This document shows positions 1 to 6,600 of a stretch of DNA of 14,025 nt, one piece after another (position 1 is the stretch's first letter; each line of letters opens with the position of its first letter). The position numbers and the translations under genes were made by a program. Source of the DNA: a bacterium (GTDB taxonomy: Bacteria > Patescibacteriota > Minisyncoccia > Moranbacterales > UBA2206); contig JAJYJP010000016.1 in the NCBI GenBank assembly GCA_021789395.1, positions 1 to 14,025 of the forward strand. Reading direction: 5' to 3'. The notes beneath the pieces are model-generated. The model had not been told where the DNA came from, ran no database searches, and worked only from the letters and a program-made list of their open reading frames with translations.

Positions 1-1
1 T

Positions 2-277
2 TACACGGAAATTTTCAAGATGGTGGATTTTCTAGTGCCTCCACTCTCAACGGAAGAGATTAGAAATGATTTGGTCAAAGGCAAATTGGCTTTCTTGTTT
101 GAAGGCGCCCGTGGCCAAAAAGCTTATAATATTAATGAGTTGGCAGAGATTCTGCATGGTCTTGCCAAATTGGCAGTGGAAATTGAAGAAATAAAAGAGC
201 TCGATGTTAATCCGTTGCTGGTATATAATGATGGAAATAAATCAACGGCGATAGATGTTAAGATAATTTTAGATTAA
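2..277 (+). CDS. ADP-forming acyl/acetyl-CoA synthetase, ATP-grasp (beta) part, C-terminal fragment
   Basis: This is the last 91 codons of a gene whose 5' part lies left of the window; the frame is open from base 2. The visible peptide begins YTEIFKMVDFLVPPLS and ends near ELDVNPLLVYNDG followed by AIDVKIIL. These match the end of the ATP-grasp domain of ADP-forming acetate-CoA ligase (acyl-CoA synthetase, NDP-forming), where the E-x-D-x-NPL segment closes the nucleotide and metal site. In this family the enzyme converts acyl-CoA, ADP and phosphate to acid, CoA and ATP in the cytoplasm. An internal ATG at 20 is not the start, because family-like sequence continues upstream of it. It cannot be told from this fragment whether the protein is a separate beta subunit or an alpha-beta fusion. 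A succinyl-CoA ligase beta subunit is a less likely alternative. Downstream come two inverted repeats and recJ. Confidence 0.8.
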   Translation, partial: YTEIFKMVDFLVPPLSTEEIRNDLVKGKLAFLFEGARGQKAYNINELAEILHGLAKLAVEIEEIKELDVNPLLVYNDGNKSTAIDVKIILD

Positions 278-287
278 GTTCGTCAAA

Positions 288-320
288 ATCAATTTTTTGG
301 TTTTAGACAAACCAATTGAT
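288..320 (+). terminator. Imperfect hairpin after the CoA ligase gene, possible weak terminator
   Basis: GGTTT (299-303) pairs with AAACC (309-313) around a five-base loop. The stem is extended outward by ATCAATT (288-294) against AATTGAT (314-320), with a bulge of four T on the left arm. It lies 11 bases after the stop codon. No T-run follows, so use as a Rho-independent terminator is uncertain. Confidence 0.35.
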
Positions 321-324
321 AACT

Positions 325-348
325 AAGCGAGGTGACGTCACCTCGCTT
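325..348. repeat. Perfect 24-bp palindrome without a loop
   Basis: The left arm AAGCGAGGTGAC (325-336) is the exact reverse complement of 337-348, with no spacer, and the centre is TGACGTCA. It lies between the CoA ligase stop and recJ. No T-run follows on either strand, so it is not a typical terminator. It could be a REP-like hairpin, a binding site for a dimeric protein, or a transcript-end hairpin. Its role cannot be decided from one copy. Confidence 0.6.
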
Positions 349-380
349 TCACTTGAAGCATAAGGATAAAAATATAAAAA

Positions 381-2096
381 ATGGAAAAAAATTGGAAAAT
401 AAAAAATGAAAATCAAAAAATCGATGCGGCTCTGGAAAAGAAATATCAGCCGGTTATTTTGCAGCTTCTTGCCAATCGCGGAATCGGAGAGATTTCGGAA
501 ATTGAAAAATTTTTTGATCTGGATTATTCCCGCGACGTGCTGGATCCGTTCCATTTTACGGATATGGAAAAAGCCGTGGCCAGGATCATGGAAGCGAAAA
601 ATAAAAAAGAAAAGGTTGCGATTTTTGGGGATTACGACGCGGACGGCGTGACTTCAACTGCGCTTCTTTTTGAAACTCTGAAGCAATTGGACTTCGAGGA
701 CGTTGTTATTTATATTCCCGACCGCCAAAACGAAGGTTACGGAATGAACGTGGAAGCGATTAATTATTTACAAAAACAAGGAGTCAGTCTCATTATTACT
801 GTGGATTGTGGCATTACGAATGTAACTGAAGTGGAAAAAGCCAAAGAATCTGGAATGGATGTCATCGTTACCGATCATCATCACGTTCCGGAAAAAATTC
901 CGACGGCGGTGGCAATCATTAATCCGCATATGAAAAATTGCCGGTATGCTTTTCAAGATCTGGCCGGTGTGGGCGTGGCTTTTAAGTTGGCGCAGGCGCT
1001 TTATCAAAAAATCGAGCCGGAAAAGATCGAACGGTTGAAATGGCTTTTGGATCTGGTGGCGGTCGGAACGATTGCGGATTGTGTGCCGGTGCTGGGAGAG
1101 AACCGGGCGCTGGTAAAATATGGCTTGATTGTTTTGTCTAAGACCCGACGGATCGGATTGCAGGAATTGTTCAAAGTCGGCCGGATCAATATCGATGAAA
1201 ATAATCTGGCTACGACCCAGCAAGTCTCTTTCCAGATCGCACCGCGCATCAACGCGGCCGGCCGGATGGACCACGCTAACGCGGCTTATAATTTGGTGAT
1301 TGAAAAAGACCGGGTGGTGGCACGGGAGATGGCGTTGGAGATCGAAAGCAAAAATCAAGCCCGGCAAAAAGTCACGGCGGAAATCGTCAAAGAGATCCGC
1401 GCGTTGGCGGAAAATTATTTTAAAGAAAAAAAACTGATCGTTGCGGCGGACGAACACTGGCAGGTAGGAATCTTGGGGTTGGTCGCCGGAAAAATTGCCG
1501 ATGAATTCAGCAAACCGACGATGGTTTTGCAAAAGCAAGGAAAGGAATTGATTGGCTCTTTGCGCAGCATTCCTCAAGTGAATATTATTGAGGCTTTGGG
1601 AAAATGTTCCGATTGGCTGATAAAGTTCGGCGGGCACTCTCAGGCGGCCGGTGTGACGGTGGCGGAAAAAAATTTCGAAATTTTTTGTGAAAAACTTTCC
1701 GGCGTAGTCGAACAAGAATTGGCGGGCAAGGAAATTGTGCCGGAAATCGAAATCGATGCGGAAGTGACGGCGGAAGAGGTGAATTGGGAATTGCTTTTGG
1801 AAATAAATAAGATGGAACCGTTCGGCGAAGGAAATGAAGAGCCGGTCTTTTTAATGAAAAATATGATTGTAGAAGAATTAAAAAATGTCGGAAACGGCAG
1901 TAAGCATTTGAAATTGACTCTGCGCGCGGAAAATAATCCGAAAATTTTCGAAGCGATCGGTTTTGGTTTTGGCGAGAAGTTTTCCGAACTGAAATCGGGC
2001 GATCGGATTGATATCGTATTTAATCTTCAGGAAGACGAATGGAATGGGAACAAGAAGATGCAACTGCGACTGGTTGATTTGAAAAATAAAAAATAA
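381..2096 (+). CDS. recJ: Single-stranded-DNA-specific exonuclease RecJ
   Basis: A 571-residue protein, close to the usual RecJ length of about 570. RecJ degrades single-stranded DNA 5' to 3' in recombination and mismatch or base-excision repair, using metals held by a DHH/DHHA1 core. Visible motifs in order are DYDADG (84-89), VDCG (141-144), the DHH signature in VTDHHHVPE (163-171), VGTIADCVP (228-236), APRINAAGR (287-295), and the DHHA1 motif GGHSQAAG (417-424). A C-terminal OB-like region starts after PFGEGNEEP (480-488). The ATG at 381 was chosen because homologous-looking sequence (W-K-I) starts at once. A weak AAGGAT lies about 13 bases upstream, a loose spacing. The gene appears complete. 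Long minus-strand frames across it are shadows. Confidence 0.95.
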   Translation: MEKNWKIKNENQKIDAALEKKYQPVILQLLANRGIGEISEIEKFFDLDYSRDVLDPFHFTDMEKAVARIMEAKNKKEKVAIFGDYDADGVTSTALLFETLKQLDFEDVVIYIPDRQNEGYGMNVEAINYLQKQGVSLIITVDCGITNVTEVEKAKESGMDVIVTDHHHVPEKIPTAVAIINPHMKNCRYAFQDLAGVGVAFKLAQALYQKIEPEKIERLKWLLDLVAVGTIADCVPVLGENRALVKYGLIVLSKTRRIGLQELFKVGRINIDENNLATTQQVSFQIAPRINAAGRMDHANAAYNLVIEKDRVVAREMALEIESKNQARQKVTAEIVKEIRALAENYFKEKKLIVAADEHWQVGILGLVAGKIADEFSKPTMVLQKQGKELIGSLRSIPQVNIIEALGKCSDWLIKFGGHSQAAGVTVAEKNFEIFCEKLSGVVEQELAGKEIVPEIEIDAEVTAEEVNWELLLEINKMEPFGEGNEEPVFLMKNMIVEELKNVGNGSKHLKLTLRAENNPKIFEAIGFGFGEKFSELKSGDRIDIVFNLQEDEWNGNKKMQLRLVDLKNKK

Positions 2097-2263
2097 AAAA
2101 TAAGAGACACCTTGCTAGGTGTCTCGAGTTGGCTGAAGAGGTGAGTGACTTTTGGGGGCTGCGGAGCTCTGAAAAATCCTATTTGATGGGTCGCTATGCT
2201 TAGCGCACCCAAAATTAGGATAGCAGCAGCTGCAATTATCCACAACAAAACATGCTTTTTCAT
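2027..2263 (-). CDS. Small membrane peptide of unknown function (78 codons as read)
   Basis: I do not recognise this protein. Three things support a real gene on the minus strand. An AAGGAGGT SD (2273-2280) lies about 10 bases before the ATG at 2263. The N-terminus MKKHVLLWIIAAAAILILGA is two lysines followed by a hydrophobic helix, typical of a membrane anchor or uncleaved signal. A hairpin with a T-rich tail on the same strand lies near the gene end. The oddity is that the frame has no stop before that hairpin (2104-2125). It continues through it into antisense recJ sequence to a TGA at 2027. The credible coding part is about the first 50 residues. In the +1 frame a TAG lies inside the hairpin, so a one-base frame error could give a shorter natural protein. 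It diverges from the RNase H gene. Confidence 0.5.
   Translation of the reverse strand: MKKHVLLWIIAAAAILILGALSIATHQIGFFRAPQPPKVTHLFSQLETPSKVSLIFYFLFFKSTSRSCIFLFPFHSSS
2089..2125 (-). terminator. Rho-independent terminator for the minus-strand small gene
   Basis: GAGACACCT (2104-2112) pairs perfectly with AGGTGTCTC (2117-2125) around the loop TGCT. Read on the minus strand, the hairpin is followed by a T-rich run (complement of the A-rich 2085-2103). On the plus strand no T-run follows, so it should not end recJ transcription in the standard way. Confidence 0.65.
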
Positions 2264-2313
2264 GTCTCTTAAACCTCCTTGCGGGATATTTTATTACAAG
2301 TCTAAATTATTTT

Positions 2314-2339
2314 TTGAAATCAGTAAAGTGTGCTAAGAT
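2314..2339 (+). promoter_or_regulatory. Extended -10 promoter giving a near-leaderless RNase H mRNA
   Basis: TGCTAAGAT (2331-2339) is an extended -10 (TG-n-TAAGAT). TTGAAA at 2314-2319 is a possible but closely spaced -35 (14 bases). The -10 ends six bases before the ATG at 2346, so transcription should begin at or beside the start codon. There is no SD. The same arrangement, ending in ACTCATG, occurs at the POR gamma gene. Confidence 0.55.
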
Positions 2340-2345
2340 AAACTC

Positions 2346-2777
2346 ATGAACGAAAAAATTATCATGTACACGGACGGCGGATCGCGGAACAATCCCGGAC
2401 CGGCGGCCATCGGTGTTTACATTGAAACGCTCGGAAAGAAATATTCCGAATATATTGGAGAAAAGACCAATAACGAAGCAGAATATATGGCGCTGATTTT
2501 CGGCTTGAAGAAAATCAAATCGCTCATTGGCAATGAAAAAGCCAAGCAATCGGAAATCGAATGCGTCCTGGACAGCGAACTGGTCGTGAAACAATTGAAC
2601 CATGAATACAAATTAAAAGAAGAACATATCCAGAAATTTTTTATTGAAATTTGGAACTTGATGTTAGATTATAAATTGGTAACCTTTCGTCACGTACTGC
2701 GGGAAAAGAATAAGATTGCGGACGGACTGGTGAATGAGGCGCTGGATGCGCAAGAAAAACAAAAAACTTTATTATAA
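2346..2777 (+). CDS. RNase HI family protein (RVT_3-type ribonuclease H)
   Basis: A 143-residue RNase H-fold protein that would cut the RNA strand of RNA-DNA hybrids in the cytoplasm. The start YTDGGSRNNPGPAAIG (8-23) supplies the first catalytic Asp (D10). TNNEAEYMAL (41-50) gives E46, VLDSELVV (74-81) gives D76, and REKNKIADGLVNEALD (119-134) gives D126, preceded by the usual basic and His segment (H116). All four acidic residues of the RNase HI site are present. Spacing and the NNEAEY form fit the short bacterial and archaeal RNase HI-like family rather than classic E. coli RnhA, so no symbol is given. It appears to be transcribed from its own promoter without a leader. Its stop lies only six bases before the exporter adaptor, so it may share that transcript. 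Confidence 0.9.
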   Translation: MNEKIIMYTDGGSRNNPGPAAIGVYIETLGKKYSEYIGEKTNNEAEYMALIFGLKKIKSLIGNEKAKQSEIECVLDSELVVKQLNHEYKLKEEHIQKFFIEIWNLMLDYKLVTFRHVLREKNKIADGLVNEALDAQEKQKTLL

Positions 2778-2783
2778 ATCAAA

Positions 2784-3794
2784 ATGGCAAAAACAAAAAA
2801 ACGTATCATCTGGTTAATTATAATCGTTGTAATTGTTATCGGCGGTTATTTTATGTTTCGCAAGGCGCCGATCAGTCCGTACACGACCCAGCTCGCGACA
2901 GTGGGAAATCTGAAGCAGACCGTCTCTTCGACCGGAACTTTGAAAGCCGAACAGGAGATTGATCTGGGCTATCCTGGATCTGCCAAGATAGAAAGTATCT
3001 ATGTAAATGTCGGAGATGTGGTCAAGGCAGGCCAGCTCTTGGCGGTTATCGACGAAGGAACTTTGCCGTACCAGCTGACCGAAGCACAGGCCAATCTGAA
3101 AACGCAACAGGAAACTTTGGATAATATGAAAAAACGGGCCGATCTATATAATCGGGATCAGCGGGATGCGCAAAGAGCGGTGATCAACGGCGCGCAAGCT
3201 AGCATTGCTTCTCTTCAGACGCAGATCACTGATACCAAGATATATTCGCCGATCGCCGGCATCATAACTGTGCGCAATGGCAATCCGGGCGAACTGACTG
3301 TTGCAGCACAAACGATTTTGACGGTGGCTAGTCCTGGTCCGCTCCATGTGGAATCGGACGTTGCTGAATCGGATATTGCCAAAGTAGCGGTTGGTCAAAC
3401 GGCCCAGATCACTTTCGACGCACTCGGACAGGATCAAGTTTTCAACGCGAAAGTTACCGACATCGATCCGGCTTCTACGGTTGTCGACGGCGTAGTCTAT
3501 TATCGGATCAAATTGAGTTTGGACAACAATGATTCGCGATTGAAAGATGGCATGAGTGCAAACATTGATGTTTTGACGGCGGAAAAAAATAACGCGCTGA
3601 TGATTCCGCAATTGGCAGTAAAGACGGATAATAATGGTAAGCAGTACGTGGACGTCCTGGTGGGCAACACAGTGAAGACCCAAAAAACGGAACGGAAATA
3701 TATTCAGACTGGTTTGCAAGGAGACAATGGAATGGTGGATGTGACGTCAGGTTTGAATGCGGGGGATAAGGTGGTGACGTTTACGGCGCAATAA
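2784..3794 (+). CDS. HlyD/MacA-family efflux adaptor (membrane fusion protein)
   Basis: A 336-residue adaptor anchored by one N-terminal helix (residues about 8-24), with the rest outside the membrane. The two halves of a lipoyl/biotinyl-like domain are GSAKIESIYVNVGDVVKAGQ (65-84) and IYSPIAGIITVRNGNPGELT (153-172). Between them is a short alpha-hairpin rich in Q, A and K (about 95-150). A beta-barrel domain (about 187-265) and a membrane-proximal domain follow, ending at SGLNAGDKVVTF. In MacA-type systems this protein couples a MacB transporter to the outside. The coiled-coil hairpin is short, as expected if no TolC-like channel has to be reached, but that is inference. No SD is visible; the start follows the previous stop by six bases, suggesting coupling. 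Its ATPase partner begins 42 bases after the stop. Confidence 0.9.
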   Translation: MAKTKKRIIWLIIIVVIVIGGYFMFRKAPISPYTTQLATVGNLKQTVSSTGTLKAEQEIDLGYPGSAKIESIYVNVGDVVKAGQLLAVIDEGTLPYQLTEAQANLKTQQETLDNMKKRADLYNRDQRDAQRAVINGAQASIASLQTQITDTKIYSPIAGIITVRNGNPGELTVAAQTILTVASPGPLHVESDVAESDIAKVAVGQTAQITFDALGQDQVFNAKVTDIDPASTVVDGVVYYRIKLSLDNNDSRLKDGMSANIDVLTAEKNNALMIPQLAVKTDNNGKQYVDVLVGNTVKTQKTERKYIQTGLQGDNGMVDVTSGLNAGDKVVTFTAQ

Positions 3795-3804
3795 TTTTTT
3801 CAAG

Positions 3805-3836
3805 GACCTATAGGGCTTATAGGTCGCATAGGTCTT
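3805..3836 (+). repeat. ATAGGTC repeat cluster and hairpin before the ATPase start
   Basis: GACCTATA (3805-3812) pairs with TATAGGTC (3818-3825) around GGGCT. ATAGGTC then recurs at 3828-3834, so two 9-base units (3819-3827 and 3828-3836) run straight into the ATG at 3837. The last AGG (3830-3832) is four bases before the ATG and may act as a weak SD. The first unit can be hidden in the hairpin while the second stays free. Confidence 0.45.
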
Positions 3837-4559
3837 ATGGAAAATCTGATCCGAATCAAAAATCTTTCCAAAACATACGAAAATGACGAAGTTCTGACTC
3901 CGGCGGTGAAAGGCGTGTCTTTTGCTATCGAAAAGGGCGAATTCGTTTCCATTATGGGCCCGAGCGGATCGGGCAAGTCGACGCTCATGCAGATACTGGG
4001 ATTTCTGGACCGGCCGACCGGCGGCGAATATTTTTTCGAGGGGACCGACACGCAAAATTTTTCCGACGACGAGCTGGCGACGATCCGCAACGAAAAGATC
4101 GGCTTTGTCTTTCAGACTTTTAATTTGCTTCCCAAAACGACCGTTTTTGAAAACGTGGAGCTGCCTTTGATGTACGATCCGCATATTTCCAAAATCAATG
4201 AGAAAGAAGTGCTGGCCGCACTGCAGAGCGTCGGAATGGACCATCGCAAGGATTATTTTTCCAACCAGCTGTCGGGAGGAGAGCGGCAAAGAGTGGCGAT
4301 CGCGCGCGCTTTGGTAAATAATCCGAGCGTCATTTTTGCTGACGAGCCGACCGGAAACTTGGATTCCAAATCAGGGACGCAAGTGATGAAAATTTTGCAG
4401 AAGCTGAACGACGCCGGCAATACGATCGTTCTGGTGACGCACGAAACTTTCACGGCCGAACACGGCAAAAGGATGATCCAGATGAAAGACGGAGAAATAG
4501 TTTCCGACGCGCCGATCTTGAATCGCAGATTCGCGACGGACGGCGAACTCTTAAAATAA
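3837..4559 (+). CDS. ABC transporter ATP-binding protein (MacB/LolD type)
   Basis: A 240-residue stand-alone ABC ATPase. Walker A is GPSGSGKST (41-49), the Q-loop is Q93 in VFQTFNLLPKTTV, the signature is LSGGERQRVAIARAL (145-159), Walker B with the catalytic Glu is VIFADEPTGNLD (165-176), and the switch His is H202 in LVTHE. The FNLLP segment and overall pattern match the LolD/MacB/FtsE branch (MJ0796 type), which powers FtsX-like permeases. It should dimerise in the cytoplasm under the permeases at 6641-9154. Length is normal for the branch and no key residue is missing. In the E. coli MacB protein this domain is fused to the permease; here it is separate. Its normal neighbour, the permease, is displaced by about 2 kb of A/T-rich DNA. 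Confidence 0.95.
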   Translation: MENLIRIKNLSKTYENDEVLTPAVKGVSFAIEKGEFVSIMGPSGSGKSTLMQILGFLDRPTGGEYFFEGTDTQNFSDDELATIRNEKIGFVFQTFNLLPKTTVFENVELPLMYDPHISKINEKEVLAALQSVGMDHRKDYFSNQLSGGERQRVAIARALVNNPSVIFADEPTGNLDSKSGTQVMKILQKLNDAGNTIVLVTHETFTAEHGKRMIQMKDGEIVSDAPILNRRFATDGELLK

Positions 4560-4566
4560 GGAGCTT
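4554..4566 (+). repeat. Left copy of the 13-bp repeat flanking the A/T-rich block
   Basis: AAATAAGGAGCTT spans the last codons and stop of the ATPase gene. It matches AAAAAAGGAGCTT at 6601-6613 and 6614-6626 in 12 of 13 bases. It marks the left edge of the two-gene block that splits the exporter operon. Confidence 0.55.
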
Positions 4567-4701
4567 TTGACCTTTGATAATAAACTAAAATTTTTACAAA
4601 ATATGTTTTGTTTGAGCCAATCTCGTAATAATGCGAAGTCAGATTGTGCAAAGACAAAAATTTTGAGCATTGGTTGCTTTATTTTAGCGAAGAACAGGAA
4701 T

Positions 4702-4734
4702 TATATTTAAAAAGTTTGAATTTATGGACAAGGA
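4702..4734 (+). promoter_or_regulatory. Possible -10 element and SD for the ART-like gene
   Basis: TATATT (4702-4707) is a possible -10; no good -35 is seen. AAGGA (4730-4734) lies seven bases before the ATG at 4742, an ideal SD spacing. This favours 4742 over the in-frame ATG at 4724, which has no SD. Confidence 0.35.
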
Positions 4735-4741
4735 AAAATAC

Positions 4742-5572
4742 ATGCCATCAAAAGAAGAAATTGCTCGCGCAGAACGCAGAAAATATGACGACAGAGAAGC
4801 AGCGCAAAGATCCGAAATACGGAAAGGGAATTTTGATCAGGAACAAGTTTTGTCAGAAAGTTTTGATAATGAAAAGGAAAAAAGACCGCAAAAACTTTAT
4901 AGGGCTTTTACTATTAATCCGGAGGAACTTTCTTTTGAAAAATTTCGAGAAACTTTGACTCCAATAAATATTAATGAAAATGATCAGACAAAGGTTAATG
5001 ATGGGAATGAGCTAGGTGTGTATATGTCCACCAATGAAAATATGGTTAAAAGTTACGGACAAAACGATGCTTTTGTGGAAAATTTGCACATCAAAACCCC
5101 TGTATATAATAATGGCTATGGAAATACAAGTTATATAAAATTGCCAAGCTGCGGAGTAATAATTGAGGTTAACACTAATAATTTGCCCATAAAAAAACCG
5201 GAAATAACTGCGCAATTACAGGGGGTTTACAATAATGGTATGGAAGGAGATGAGTGGATTGCTGATGCAATACCGGCAACAAACTATCGAGTGAAAAGGC
5301 TTACTTTAAATGTCGGCGAAGGAGATTTAACGAGAATCATAAAAGATATTGATGGTTCTGATTCAAAAAAATTGCAAGAAGCTATTGACTATATCAAAAA
5401 TGAATTTGAAAAAAAGAAACAAGAAGCCCTAAGATACAAAAAATTTCTAGAATCATTGCCGAATAACGAGAGGCTTCGGAATAAAATGTATCTGGATCAA
5501 AAATGGAAAGAATATCAAGAAAATGATGATTTTGAAAAGGTGGAGTCTGTACGGGAGAAAAAAAATTTGTAA
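4742..5572 (+). CDS. Putative ADP-ribosyltransferase-fold protein, 3' end apparently frameshifted
   Basis: 276 residues from the SD-supported ATG (an upstream ATG at 4724 would add six). I do not recognise the exact family. The layout recalls R-S-E type ADP-ribosyltransferases: KLYRAFTINPEEL (51-63) with R54 as the possible NAD-binding Arg; YMSTNENMVKSYG (94-106) as a Ser-Thr-x motif on a beta strand followed by a helix; and MEGDEWIADAIPATNYRV (167-184) with E168 and E171 as candidate catalytic or ARTT-loop acids. GVIIEVNTNNLP (138-149) would be a core strand. The first 45 residues and the tail from about 207 are charged and helical. There is no signal peptide, so it is probably cytoplasmic. 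Codons are much more A/T-rich than in the exporter genes. The -1 frame stays open from 5536 to 5658 and reads like protein, so the true C-terminus may lie there. The ART assignment is inference. Confidence 0.6.
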   Translation: MPSKEEIARAERRKYDDREAAQRSEIRKGNFDQEQVLSESFDNEKEKRPQKLYRAFTINPEELSFEKFRETLTPININENDQTKVNDGNELGVYMSTNENMVKSYGQNDAFVENLHIKTPVYNNGYGNTSYIKLPSCGVIIEVNTNNLPIKKPEITAQLQGVYNNGMEGDEWIADAIPATNYRVKRLTLNVGEGDLTRIIKDIDGSDSKKLQEAIDYIKNEFEKKKQEALRYKKFLESLPNNERLRNKMYLDQKWKEYQENDDFEKVESVREKKNL

Positions 5573-5658
5573 CGGCACGAAATATTTTGAGCAAAAAAGA
5601 GGCTTTTTATGGAGTGAGCGATGGCACCGATGTTTTGGCTGTAAAACACATTATCTAA
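5536..5658 (+). pseudogene. Protein-like extension of the ART-like gene in the -1 frame
   Basis: Relative to the preceding gene, the -1 frame opens directly after a TGA at 5533-5535 and runs 40 codons to TAA at 5656-5658. It includes FVTARNILSKKEAFYG (5566-5613) and then VSDGTDVLAVKHII. It has no start codon suited to independent translation. The in-frame stop at 5570-5572 cuts the upstream protein at VREKKNL. One missing A, either in the A4 run at 5535-5538 or the A8 run at 5558-5565, would join the two frames. It may be a mutation, an assembly error or ribosomal frameshifting. Confidence 0.5.
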
Positions 5659-5707
5659 TAATAGGTTAAGTACAAATGGTTATATAAAAAGACTATTTTG
5701 TTTCAAA

Positions 5708-5724
5708 ATATTTTTGAAAAATAT
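5708..5724. repeat. A/T inverted repeat in the 5659-5777 spacer
   Basis: ATATTTTT (5708-5715) is exactly complementary to AAAAATAT (5717-5724) around one G. The rest of 5659-5777 is very A/T-rich, without a clear promoter, SD or further coding frame. It is probably the upstream region of the next gene. Confidence 0.3.
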
Positions 5725-5777
5725 ATAAAAGATTTTAAAAGTTCAAAAAGGGTTTAGCTTCTTTAAATTTAATATCT

Positions 5778-6596
5778 ATGGAAAAACTGCCAATTTTTAA
5801 AGACAATTTACCTGAAAGTAAAAAACTGGATGAAATTAAACAAGAAATAGTCAGTACGTTAGAGATCATAAAAACAACAAAACTATTTGAGCCTGAATTT
5901 TTAGGCAAGCTTGCTTTAGTTTATTACGGAAGCAAAAAGACTTACAGATTTCAAGCAGGAACAGTCTCAGAAGTTTCTAAAAAAAAATTTGATGTGCAAG
6001 AATTTATGCAAGGGAGACGGACGGATTTTGTTGGAATAAATCCGAAAAAAGAATTTGAAGGATATGATATATCAAAGTTGAATGATAGACAGTTTTTACC
6101 TTTCATTTTTTTCGAGGGGAAATTGGCCTATGATGAATTTGTTGCCCACGAAATAGCTCACAATGTTTTTGATAGGCAGTATAAACAAAATATTGGGCAA
6201 TTTGAAGAAAAGGGAGATTTAACTGATGTATCTGATGAATATCGAAAAAAAATAAAGAGCATAATAATCCCGCTGGTTAAAAAATATTATCCCAGTATCG
6301 AAACAGAGAGATTTTCTTTCAGTCGGCAGCAAATAGCCGAAATATTTTGTATGCTATACCAAAGGGAGTTTTGTAAAAGAGCAAATGTAAATATGGTAAT
6401 ACACGGCAAGGCTGGAGAGAAAGTGGAAAGGTTTGCAAATAGTCCAGAAAATGCATTATCCGAATTCAATGAGAAATATGGCAGAAAATGTTCAATGGAT
6501 GATTTTTACAAAGAGAACCATATTTTATCGTTGATAGCCGCGCCTTTAATAGAAAAAGAATATTCGGAATGGGATGAAAGGATAAATTTATTTTAA
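5778..6596 (+). CDS. HExxH zinc-metallopeptidase-like protein of unknown family
   Basis: 272 residues with no recognised family beyond a zincin signature. FVAHEIAHNVFDRQY (121-135) contains HEIAH, where H124 and H128 would bind zinc and E125 would activate water. QQIAEIFCMLYQ (184-195), about 60 residues later, offers E188 as a third ligand on a helix, the gluzincin layout. No signal peptide or membrane helix is seen, so a cytoplasmic role is likely. Codons are A/T-rich like the ART-like gene upstream, and the pair sits together between the exporter ATPase and its permeases, suggesting joint acquisition. No clear SD is seen before the ATG at 5778. It could be a peptidase acting on the neighbouring protein or its target, or an inactive zinc-binding domain; the sequence does not decide. 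Confidence 0.65.
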   Translation: MEKLPIFKDNLPESKKLDEIKQEIVSTLEIIKTTKLFEPEFLGKLALVYYGSKKTYRFQAGTVSEVSKKKFDVQEFMQGRRTDFVGINPKKEFEGYDISKLNDRQFLPFIFFEGKLAYDEFVAHEIAHNVFDRQYKQNIGQFEEKGDLTDVSDEYRKKIKSIIIPLVKKYYPSIETERFSFSRQQIAEIFCMLYQREFCKRANVNMVIHGKAGEKVERFANSPENALSEFNEKYGRKCSMDDFYKENHILSLIAAPLIEKEYSEWDERINLF

Positions 6597-6600
6597 AAGT

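Noticed and set aside
768..1715. 315-codon minus-strand open frame
   Set aside because: It lies wholly antisense to recJ, whose motifs are complete. The peptide is rich in R, H, F and D as expected of a shadow frame.
2104..2125. Hairpin as a recJ terminator
   Set aside because: The T-run lies only on the minus-strand side, so it fits the small minus-strand gene, not recJ.
3144..3719. 191-codon minus-strand open frame
   Set aside because: Antisense to the HlyD/MacA adaptor, which has a clear domain pattern. No SD or recognisable motif.
4596..4611. ACAAAA/TTTTGT hairpin after the ATPase gene
   Set aside because: A six-base A/T-rich stem in an A/T-rich spacer is expected by chance and is too weak for a terminator call.
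4644..4958. 104-codon plus-strand open frame overlapping the ART-like gene
   Set aside because: Lysine and asparagine-rich composition typical of A/T-rich out-of-frame reading. The overlapping frame has the better SD and motifs.
5536..5572. Firm call of programmed -1 frameshifting
   Set aside because: The A-runs do not form a canonical slippery heptamer in the right frame, and a simple indel explains the data equally well.
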